From CALLVY01 sp937899855 (GTDB lineage: Bacteria > Bacteroidota > Bacteroidia > Chitinophagales > Saprospiraceae): a stretch of DNA of 12,710 nucleotides. Positions within the stretch are counted from its first letter, which is position 1, and the number at the start of each line of letters is the position of its first letter. The position numbers were made by a program, and so were the translations under genes. This document shows, piece after piece, positions 1 through 5,972 of this stretch. The stretch is taken from positions 1-12,710 of the forward strand of contig JBCBQC010000132.1 in the NCBI GenBank assembly GCA_039820405.1, read 5' to 3'. The notes under the pieces were generated by a model. It had not been told where the DNA came from. It saw only the letters and a list, made by a program, of their open reading frames with translations, and made no database searches.

Positions 1-2
1 CT

Positions 3-194
3 TTTTTCAAAAGCTTAAAAGTAGAATGGCTTTATGGCCAGCGATTTGAGAATCAAGCTCAGGCCCAAATGGCTGTCTTTGAGTACATTGAATGTTGGTA
101 CAATACCAGAAGGAGACATTCTGCTATCAACTATTTAACACCCAACGAATTTGAACAACTTTTATTAAATCATCCAAGAGCCGTATGTGCTTAA
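3..194 (+). CDS. IS3-family transposase OrfB, C-terminal fragment (start lies outside the window)
   Basis: The open frame enters from the left edge and ends with TAA at 192-194, giving 63 residues. It shows the typical end of the IS3-family DDE integrase domain: FFKSLKVEWLYG near the start, then VFEYIECWYNTRRRHSAI and NYLTPNEFE. In this family the glutamate of the DDE triad lies just before or within the FxSLKxE stretch, so only the tail of the catalytic core is visible. G+C over the first 180 bases is about 37 % (66 of 180 counted), well below the neighbouring genes, which fits a mobile element of foreign origin. Whether the element is intact cannot be judged because its 5' part is missing. 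Family assignment is firm; subgroup (IS150-like) is a guess. Confidence 0.93.
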   Translation, partial: FFKSLKVEWLYGQRFENQAQAQMAVFEYIECWYNTRRRHSAINYLTPNEFEQLLLNHPRAVCA

Positions 195-240
195 CTTTTT
201 CTCCTGCTTTTTATTGCAAGTCCAGTACCCTACCCTAGCA

Positions 241-273
241 CATTGTCCAATCCGGTCAAGCACCCGACTGACA
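241..273 (+). repeat. possible right terminal inverted repeat of the IS3-family element
   Basis: The stretch CATTGTCCAATCCGG followed by CACCCGACTGACA lies 46-79 bases after the transposase stop. Read on the minus strand it begins TGTCAG and contains TTGGACAATG. IS150-type ends, as I recall them, begin TGTACTG and carry TTGGACGATG about 20 bases in. The match is partial and the left end is not in the window, so neither the exact boundary nor the target duplication can be fixed. Confidence 0.35.
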
Positions 274-333
274 CGAATCGGCAACCTAGCCCCACGAGAA
301 AGTGCTATCTTTAACCTGCGAAAAGATCACAAC

Positions 334-1164
334 ATGGAAAATGAATTCCGCTTTTTAGAGTTCGAAGGCATCCAGGTGGCGGCCTTTGTGGAAGGGCGTA
401 GCCAAAACGAACACACGGGCTACTACTCCACCAACATTCTGTACTATGTACGCCAGGGGCAGTTCAACATCCGGCTCAGGAACCAATTGCACACCATTGA
501 AACGGGCTGTTTTTGCATTGTTCGGAAGCATACCGAGGCCCACTACTTCAAAACCTGGAGTGAGAAGGAGGGCTGCGCCATCATCAACGCCATGGCCCTG
601 CAGGATGATTTTATCAACGATGCCATCCGGGAGCTGGGGTATAAGATACCTACGAACAAGGTCTTTACTTCGGTCATCAACCTCAGGAACAACACCATTC
701 TCCAGGGCTTGTACGATAGCCTAATGCTCTACATCACTGAAAATCAGGTCCCCGACAAACACCTGATGGCCCTCAAAACCAAGGAGGCCTTACTGGGCAT
801 CATCCAATCCAACCCCGATCACCTCGCCCTGTTTCACGAATTCTCCCGGCCAGTAAAGGCCGACCTAAAAGAATTTATCCATCACCACCTTACTTCCAAC
901 CTCCCGCTGCGTACCCTGGCCAAACTGTCGGGGCGTAGCCTATCTACCTTTAATCGGGATTTTCGAAAAATCTTTAATGCCTCCCCCCACGCCTGGCTGC
1001 TCAAAAAGCGCCTCGCCGAGGCCCGAAATATGCTACTGACTACGGATAAAAAAGCCTCCGAGATTTACCTCGACCTGGGCTTCAAAGACCTGGCCCACTT
1101 TAGCCGCAGCTTTAAGAAAGAGTTCCAGATCTCCCCGTCCGCCGTTGGCGCCAAAAAAATGTGA
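334..1164 (+). CDS. AraC-family transcriptional regulator
   Basis: A 276-residue protein with the usual AraC-family layout. The N-terminal half (residues about 1-165) resembles a cupin-like sensing/dimerisation domain of the ExsA-like kind, and the C-terminal 100 residues (177-276) form the double helix-turn-helix DNA-binding domain. Visible signatures are LRTLAKLSGRSLSTFNRDF (first HTH) and ASEIYLDLGFKDLAHFSRSF (second HTH; the GF..xxxFSRxFKK pattern is the family hallmark). The frame stays open upstream to 187, inside the IS-derived sequence. I chose the ATG at 334 because conserved-looking protein begins there and the upstream 49 codons look random. It reads toward the molybdenum-hydroxylase genes 156 bp downstream, so it is the obvious candidate activator of that operon. 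The effector is unknown. An IS3-type end lies about 60 bp before the start and may have replaced its native promoter. Confidence 0.9.
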   Translation: MENEFRFLEFEGIQVAAFVEGRSQNEHTGYYSTNILYYVRQGQFNIRLRNQLHTIETGCFCIVRKHTEAHYFKTWSEKEGCAIINAMALQDDFINDAIRELGYKIPTNKVFTSVINLRNNTILQGLYDSLMLYITENQVPDKHLMALKTKEALLGIIQSNPDHLALFHEFSRPVKADLKEFIHHHLTSNLPLRTLAKLSGRSLSTFNRDFRKIFNASPHAWLLKKRLAEARNMLLTTDKKASEIYLDLGFKDLAHFSRSFKKEFQISPSAVGAKKM

Positions 1165-1170
1165 CTAAAT

Positions 1171-1231
1171 TTGACAAGTCTATTTTGGCACAATTCGGCA
1201 AGTAACTTTATATTAAAGAAGAGTAAGTTTG
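1171..1231 (+). promoter_or_regulatory. possible promoter and activator site before the haem-protein/molybdenum-hydroxylase operon
   Basis: TAAGTTTG at 1224-1231 matches the Bacteroidota -7 box TAnnTTTG exactly, and would place transcription start near 1238. There is no TTTG at the expected -33 position. Instead a degenerate direct repeat, TTGACAAGT (1171-1179) and TCGGCAAGT (1195-1203, 7 of 9 identical), sits 24 bases apart; the downstream copy would overlap about -43 to -35. That arrangement would suit an AraC-type activator binding a promoter with a weak -33 box. An alternative sigma70-like reading is TTGGCA (1185-1190), 18 bases, TATATT (1209-1214). All of this is pattern-based. Confidence 0.3.
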
Positions 1232-1245
1232 TTAAGTTAGCAAAC

Positions 1246-1294
1246 TAGAGGAGGTTAGACCTACTGCCACCATTCGTTTCTAGCCACTCCTCTA
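1246..1294 (+). promoter_or_regulatory. leader hairpin in the 5' untranslated region, containing an SD-like AGGAGG
   Basis: TAGAGGAG (1246-1253) pairs perfectly with CTCCTCTA (1287-1294). The stem continues as GTTAGA (1254-1259) against TCTAGC C (1279-1285) with single-base bulges at 1284 and 1286 and one G-U pair, for 14 pairs and a 19-base loop. The left arm holds AGGAGG, but no start codon follows at a usable distance; the real ATG is at 1321. Its function is unknown. A stabilising or regulatory leader structure is possible. Confidence 0.4.
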
Positions 1295-1320
1295 CCGTCC
1301 ATCAACCTAAAAATACACCA

Positions 1321-1932
1321 ATGAAAAGCTCCAGATTGCTGTTCATACTACCCCCCTTTTTGTTCGCCACCATCCTACTGGCCGCCAATATGAACAGCAC
1401 CGAAAACCCCAGCGACGACCCCACCTCCAATACCCACCCTACCGAAAGCGACGAGAACTTCGACAAGATGATGGCGGTGCTGACCCACCAACGCTGTATC
1501 AATTGCCACCCCAGCGACAACATTCCCAAACAGGGAGAGGACAGCCATCCCCACTACTTCGGCATGGCGCGTGGCGCGGGAAACATGGGTTTTGAGGCGA
1601 TCAACTGCAATGCCTGTCACCAAAGTGAAAACAACGATTACTCGGGCGTACCCGGCGCCCCGGAGTGGAGCTTGGCCCCCGAGAGCATGAAGTGGGAGGG
1701 CCTGTCGCGTACCGAAATTGCGGAATCCATGCTGGACCGAGCCAGAAATGGCGGACGTAGCCACCACGAAGTACTGGAACACCTCACCGAACACGAACTC
1801 GTACTCTGGGCCTGGACGCCGGGCATCGACGCCTCGGGCAAGCCACGGGAAGCCCCTCCCGTACCGGTCGACGAATATATCGAAGCCGTCAAAGCCTGGT
1901 TCGAAGCCGGGGCCATCATCCCCGCGGAATAA
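1321..1932 (+). CDS. exported dihaem c-type cytochrome-like protein (subunit associated with IorAB-type oxidoreductases)
   Basis: A 203-residue protein with an N-terminal signal peptide: KSSR, then a hydrophobic stretch at about 7-21 ending LLAA, with cleavage near residue 22. A polar linker follows, then two CxxCH haem-attachment motifs: CINCH (59-63, with HP directly after) and CNACH (96-100). Between them is a histidine/glycine-rich segment (HPHYFGMARGAGNMG) that may supply axial ligands. The C-terminal half (about 120-200) has no recognisable catalytic motif. Proteins of this layout are often named 'isoquinoline 1-oxidoreductase subunit' because they lie beside iorAB genes, as here. It is first of three genes, 28 bp ahead of the iron-sulfur subunit. 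The likely role is to take electrons from the molybdenum enzyme in the periplasm and pass them to the respiratory chain; this is inferred from context. No SD precedes the start, as is normal in Bacteroidota. Confidence 0.82.
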   Translation: MKSSRLLFILPPFLFATILLAANMNSTENPSDDPTSNTHPTESDENFDKMMAVLTHQRCINCHPSDNIPKQGEDSHPHYFGMARGAGNMGFEAINCNACHQSENNDYSGVPGAPEWSLAPESMKWEGLSRTEIAESMLDRARNGGRSHHEVLEHLTEHELVLWAWTPGIDASGKPREAPPVPVDEYIEAVKAWFEAGAIIPAE

Positions 1933-1960
1933 TTTAAGCATCATCATTTAACCACAACCA

Positions 1961-2446
1961 ATGAAAATAGCATTCACCATAAATGGACAAGCCCAATCCG
2001 TAGACATCGCGGATGGCAATACGCCCCTGCTCTGGGTGGTCCGCGATATCCTCCATCTGAAGGGTACCAAATACGGCTGTGGCAAAGCAGCCTGTGGCGC
2101 CTGTACCCTACACGTAGACGGAGAGGCGATTCGCTCTTGCTCGTACGCCGTCAAATTTGCGGCGGGCAAAGACGTCACCACCATCGAAGGACTGGGGACC
2201 CGCGAGAACCCACACCCGGTACAGCAAGCCTGGATGGAGTACGTCGTCCCCCAGTGTGGCTACTGCCAGCCCGGCTTTATCATGGCGACGGCTGCCCTAC
2301 TAGAAAAAAATCCCAATCCCACCGACGAAGACATCGACAACAATATCGTCAACGTCTGTCGCTGCGCTACCTACGTCCGGATGCGCAAAGCCATCCACCG
2401 GGCAGCAGAACTGAAACAGTCCACCTCCCCAACCACAAATCAATAA
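1961..2446 (+). CDS. [2Fe-2S] subunit of a xanthine-oxidase-family molybdenum hydroxylase (IorA/CoxS type)
   Basis: A 161-residue protein with all eight cluster cysteines of the family. The plant-ferredoxin-like domain carries C40, C45, C48 and C60 (YGCGKAACGACTLHVDG). The helical second domain carries C99 and C102 (QCGYCQPGF) and C133 and C135 (VCRC). Length and spacing are normal for IorA/CoxS/QorS small subunits. It moves electrons from the molybdenum cofactor of the large subunit through two [2Fe-2S] clusters. There is no signal peptide; family members of this type are carried across the membrane folded together with the twin-arginine-tagged large subunit encoded 3 bp downstream. No FAD-binding medium subunit gene is present, which favours an IorAB-type enzyme that reduces a cytochrome rather than NAD. 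The substrate is not determined by this subunit. Confidence 0.95.
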   Translation: MKIAFTINGQAQSVDIADGNTPLLWVVRDILHLKGTKYGCGKAACGACTLHVDGEAIRSCSYAVKFAAGKDVTTIEGLGTRENPHPVQQAWMEYVVPQCGYCQPGFIMATAALLEKNPNPTDEDIDNNIVNVCRCATYVRMRKAIHRAAELKQSTSPTTNQ

Positions 2447-2449
2447 ACC

Positions 2450-4609
2450 ATGAGTGAACAACAAGGAAAGCGCAAAGTATCCCGTCGCAAGTTTTTGGTA
2501 CGTGGTGGGCTCGGTACCATCGGACTCCTCACCCTGGGAACCTACGTCTTTAGGAATCCCCTCCGCCGCATGGGCTTCGCCGCCGCGGAGACCCTCATCC
2601 CTCCCTACTCCGGTACCGGAACGGAAATCAACTTGTGGTTTGAAATTACCGAGGCCAATAAAGTGATCCTCCATTCTCCCAAGGTGGAAATGGGCCAGGG
2701 CACCTTTACCAGCCTGGCCCAGATTGTGGCGGACGAGTTGGACGTCGATATGGAACAGGTGGAAGTAAAGGCCGCCGCTACCGAAACCGGAATCGTGGAT
2801 GGCATGAGTACGGGAGGAAGTTTGTCGATTGCTTCGCTGTGGATGCCGCTGCGGGAAATGGCGGCTACCCTGCGGGAAATGATCAAGACCGAAGCCGCCG
2901 CCAAGCTGCAACGCAACGTAGCGGACCTCAATACCAGCGCTGGAATGGTTTCGGGTGGTGGACAATCGCTCAGCTACGCCGAGGTGGCAGCCGGGGTACA
3001 GGAATGGAACGTTCCCGATACGCCCCCCCTCCGCCCCACCAAAGATTACAAATTTATCGGTCGCCCGATCAAACGCGTCGACTTGGCCCCCAAGGTCTTT
3101 GGCGATCCCATCTTCGGGATGGATGCCGAGATGCCCGACATGCTCCACGCCTGTATCATTCGCCCCGAGCACGTTGGGGCCAAATTCAAAAGTGCCGATA
3201 CCCGCAAGGCGGAAAGCATGCCCGGAGTGGTCAAAGTAGTACAGTTGGACGACTGGGTGGGCGTGATTGCCGAATCCATTTCCCAGGCCCTCGCCGCCAA
3301 GCGAACCATCAAGGTGGAATGGGACATTCCCAAACAGTGGACGGAGGCGGATATCCGGGAGCTGTTGCAAGTGGGCAAGGGCAATAAAATGATTACCCAG
3401 AAGGTGGGCCAAGCTCTCGAAGCGGAAGCCGAAGACGTCGTCTCGATGGAATTTACCAGCCCCATCGGTGCCCACGCCCAGATCGAACCCAACGGTGCGG
3501 TGGCCCTGGTCAAAGACGGGCGAGCCACCGTGATCCTGTCGACCCAGGTGATCGGCGTCACCCAAAGACAGGTATCCGAAGCCCTGGACCTGCCGCTGGA
3601 AAAGGTCAACATCATTCCGACCTATCTCGGCGGCGGCTTTGGTCGCCGGCTCAATACCAGCCACGCCATCCAAGCGGCCCAAATGTCGCGGGCGGTGGGC
3701 CGCCCCGTCAAGTATTTCTTTACCCGCAAAGAAGAATTTCAGAACGATACCTTCCGCCCCCCAACCCACCACATCATGCGGGGCAAGCTGACGGCAGAAG
3801 GCCGTCTGGAGGGTTTGGAACACCACTACGCCAGTGGCGATGTTGCCATCAATTCCGTCATCGTCCCCCAGGCCCTGCACAGCATTCTGGGGACCGACAT
3901 CGGTGCGATGCGGGGGGCCAACCTCTACTACGACAAGGTGCCCAATCACCGGGCCGTCCAGTGGCACACCACCCTCCCCTTCGCCACGAGCTGGTGGCGG
4001 AGCCTGGGGCTGCTGGCCAATATCTTTGCCGTCGAAAGCTTTGTGGACGAAATGGCTATCCGGGCTGGAAAGGACCCCGTACAGTTTAGGTTGGACCACA
4101 TCAGTGAGGAAGGCTTCGGGCCGCGTATCCGCGCGGTGATTGCCAAGGCGGGAGAACGCTATCGGGACGGTGTGGTCCGGGGGCGGGCCATGGGTTTTGC
4201 CGCTTCGATCGATGGGGGTTCTCCGGCGGCGCACGTGGTGGAGGTGTCCATCGAGGACGAGGAGATCAAGGTACACAAGGTACTCTGCGTATTCGACTGC
4301 GGCGTGGCCGTCAACCCCGATCAGGTCAGGGCGCAGTGCGAGGGTTCCATTGTAATGGGGATGAGCGGAGCGATGCACGAAAAGATGACACTCAAGGACG
4401 GACAGCTCTACCCCACCATCTACGGCCCCTACGATATGGCGCTGATGCGGAACACTCCCAAGGAAGTGGAGGTGGTCCTAATCGAAGGCGCCGATACGCC
4501 CTTCCCCGTTGGGGAGCCCCCGATGGGGCCGATTGGGGCGGCAGTTGGCAATGCGGTACGACGCCTGACGGGGAAGCGACTGACGGAGCTGCCCCTACGC
4601 TTATCCTGA
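2450..4609 (+). CDS. molybdopterin-binding large subunit of a xanthine-oxidase-family hydroxylase (IorB type), Tat-exported
   Basis: A 719-residue catalytic subunit. A twin-arginine signal starts it (VSRRKFLVRGGLG; R12-R13, hydrophobic stretch about 17-33), so the folded heterodimer should be exported by Tat. Family landmarks are MGQGTF (81-86), the a/b hammerhead region (about 200-300), GGGFGRR (394-400, cofactor-binding loop) and VGEPPMG near the C-terminus, where E689 corresponds to the catalytic glutamate of xanthine oxidase (GEPP motif). The length is normal for IorB-like single-chain large subunits. Reaction class: hydroxylation of an N-heteroaromatic ring or oxidation of an aldehyde, with water as oxygen source. 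Isoquinoline, other N-heterocycles and aldehydes are all possible; sequence alone does not decide. It lies 3 bp after the iron-sulfur gene, and the haem protein upstream is the likely acceptor. No XdhC-like maturation gene is visible in the window. Confidence 0.94.
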   Translation: MSEQQGKRKVSRRKFLVRGGLGTIGLLTLGTYVFRNPLRRMGFAAAETLIPPYSGTGTEINLWFEITEANKVILHSPKVEMGQGTFTSLAQIVADELDVDMEQVEVKAAATETGIVDGMSTGGSLSIASLWMPLREMAATLREMIKTEAAAKLQRNVADLNTSAGMVSGGGQSLSYAEVAAGVQEWNVPDTPPLRPTKDYKFIGRPIKRVDLAPKVFGDPIFGMDAEMPDMLHACIIRPEHVGAKFKSADTRKAESMPGVVKVVQLDDWVGVIAESISQALAAKRTIKVEWDIPKQWTEADIRELLQVGKGNKMITQKVGQALEAEAEDVVSMEFTSPIGAHAQIEPNGAVALVKDGRATVILSTQVIGVTQRQVSEALDLPLEKVNIIPTYLGGGFGRRLNTSHAIQAAQMSRAVGRPVKYFFTRKEEFQNDTFRPPTHHIMRGKLTAEGRLEGLEHHYASGDVAINSVIVPQALHSILGTDIGAMRGANLYYDKVPNHRAVQWHTTLPFATSWWRSLGLLANIFAVESFVDEMAIRAGKDPVQFRLDHISEEGFGPRIRAVIAKAGERYRDGVVRGRAMGFAASIDGGSPAAHVVEVSIEDEEIKVHKVLCVFDCGVAVNPDQVRAQCEGSIVMGMSGAMHEKMTLKDGQLYPTIYGPYDMALMRNTPKEVEVVLIEGADTPFPVGEPPMGPIGAAVGNAVRRLTGKRLTELPLRLS

Positions 4610-4674
4610 GGCCAAACGAGAGGCCAATACCTCTTCTACACCAATTGTAATACCGCAAATTAAAGATTTCTAGC

Positions 4675-4700
4675 CGGTGGGGTTGATCGCAATCCCACCG
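4675..4700 (+). terminator. strong hairpin after the molybdenum-hydroxylase operon, possible terminator
   Basis: CGGTGGGGTTG (4675-4685) pairs with CAATCCCACCG (4690-4700) around a 4-base loop ATCG: 11 pairs, one of them G-U. It lies 65 bases after the large-subunit stop codon. No T-run follows on the plus strand, so it is either a weak terminator or an mRNA 3'-end stabilising structure. On the minus strand it is followed by a modestly T-rich stretch, but no minus-strand gene lies there. Confidence 0.5.
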
Positions 4701-4947
4701 CTTCCGCCGTCTATCCCACACGTCCCCATTTCCCCCATTTCTCGGGCTTGTCTATCGAATGTTCATTGATTTTTGGGTAAAAAAGCCATTGTTCATCATT
4801 TGTTGATTGAATGGTTATCGCTTGTCGTGCGTCCATTTTAGGAAGGAGAGGCCAAGCGCCGCAACTTTGTAGGGTCAATACAAAAACGCCAAACGAGGCG
4901 ATCCATTGACCACGTGATTTATCCTTTTCTTCACCAAACCTCTCCTC
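4701..4947 (+). promoter_or_regulatory. AT-richer intergenic region with possible promoter for the T9SS-sorted protein gene
   Basis: No gene is visible here. The best promoter-like pair is TTTA (4837-4840) and CAACTTTG (4862-4869), 21 bases apart, each one mismatch from the Bacteroidota TTTG / TAnnTTTG pattern; it would give a leader of about 70 bases. TGTTCAT occurs twice, at 4760-4766 and 4790-4796, exactly 30 bases apart, and could be a regulator half-site. Both readings are weak. Confidence 0.3.
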
Positions 4948-5868
4948 ATGAATTACCCACTCCTATTTGCAATTTGGCTCTCGCTGGGTACCTACACCCT
5001 CTACGGGCAGGCCCCCGGCGACCAGCGCCCCACCTTGTACTTACACCCCCACCTGACGGCCCCACCCCAGGCTGACCGCGCCACTCCCGACGACTGGCTC
5101 GTGATGATGGACGGTGAAACCTACTTTGCCAATGCCCAGGACGACCGGCGCAGCCCCGGCTACCAACTCGCCCCCATCCCCGTCAAAGCGGGCCTCCACC
5201 ACCTCGACGTCTACGCCCCCCATGGCACGGCCCCCGACCTACAGTGGAGCGAAGCCCAGCCCCAGGACCAAGCGGTCGATCTCGAACCCGCCCGCCGCGA
5301 CCAGCTCGGCGGAGGCAATGGCCAAGAGTGTGCCTGCAACCAGCCCGAAAATGGCCAAAGCAGCGTCGCCTCGCTGTGGTACCAGTACATTCCCGCCACT
5401 ACCGGAGCCGACCTCCTCTACGTCTCCACGGATCTGGGCCAGCACTGGTACCCCGCCCAATTGGTCGACGAAGAGGGGCCCCTCCGCTACCTGGCTCCCA
5501 CCGATTCTACCCAGCAGCAATTCGTACTCTTTTCCAGCGAACCCCTAGAAGCAACGGAGCCGTCGACCACTACCGCTACGGAGGAGCCCGCAACGGCCAG
5601 CACCCCCTGGGAGCTCCAACTCGAAATATTCCCCAATCCTTTTGAATCGAATACGACCCTGGCTTTTAGCCTGGCGGAAGACGATCAACTGAGCATTGAG
5701 GTATATACGCTGACGGGGCAACTGATCCACCGGGAGGCGCCCCAGGCTTATCCCGCGGGTAGCTACCAGATCGACCTGGATACCCAAAGCTGGGCGGGCG
5801 GCACCTACCTCTGCAAATTGTCCGGCAATCAGGGTACCACTTCCCGCAAACTGATCTGTATCCGGTAA
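4948..5868 (+). CDS. secreted protein of unknown function with type IX secretion C-terminal sorting domain
   Basis: A 306-residue exported protein. The signal peptide covers about residues 1-20 (hydrophobic stretch ending YTLYG, then QAPG). The body (about 21-195) is rich in P, D, Q, W and Y and matches no family I recognise; it contains a closely spaced cysteine pair, C128 and C130 (ECACN). A Thr/Glu/Ala-rich linker (about 200-222) leads to a type A sorting domain at 225-306: LEIFPNPF, then IEVYTLTGQLI, AGSYQIDL and GGTYLCKLSG, ending KLICIR. That domain directs proteins across the outer membrane through T9SS, after which it is normally cut off and the protein released or attached to the surface. 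The gene lies 104 bp before the RHS toxin gene on the same strand. It may be an accessory surface partner of that toxin; proximity is the only evidence. Confidence 0.88.
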   Translation: MNYPLLFAIWLSLGTYTLYGQAPGDQRPTLYLHPHLTAPPQADRATPDDWLVMMDGETYFANAQDDRRSPGYQLAPIPVKAGLHHLDVYAPHGTAPDLQWSEAQPQDQAVDLEPARRDQLGGGNGQECACNQPENGQSSVASLWYQYIPATTGADLLYVSTDLGQHWYPAQLVDEEGPLRYLAPTDSTQQQFVLFSSEPLEATEPSTTTATEEPATASTPWELQLEIFPNPFESNTTLAFSLAEDDQLSIEVYTLTGQLIHREAPQAYPAGSYQIDLDTQSWAGGTYLCKLSGNQGTTSRKLICIR

Positions 5869-5912
5869 GTCGACACCGCACTTCCATCCTTCTAAAGCAT
5901 TGACGTCTCGTT

Positions 5913-5932
5913 GAGCAAGCCTCGGCCTGCTC
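5913..5932 (+). repeat. short inverted repeat between the T9SS protein gene and the RHS gene
   Basis: GAGCA (5913-5917) pairs with TGCTC (5928-5932), with GC (5919-5920) against GC (5925-5926) inside and one A-C mismatch. It lies 44 bases after the upstream stop and 40 before the RHS start. No T-run follows, so it is not a clear terminator. Read-through from the upstream gene remains possible. Confidence 0.3.
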
Positions 5933-5972
5933 CCGGACCTCCCATTGCCAATTGTTATCAAATTAATGTATC

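Noticed and set aside
187..333. N-terminal extension of the AraC regulator to an upstream ATG at 187
   Set aside because: It would overlap the transposase stop and run through the presumed IS end. The residues look random, and the regulator fold begins at the ATG at 334.
2300..4378. Very long (692-codon) open frame on the minus strand opposite the molybdopterin subunit
   Set aside because: The plus-strand protein has clear family motifs throughout. The antisense product is low-complexity (G, H, D, L rich), has no recognisable domain, and is explained by GC-rich codon bias.
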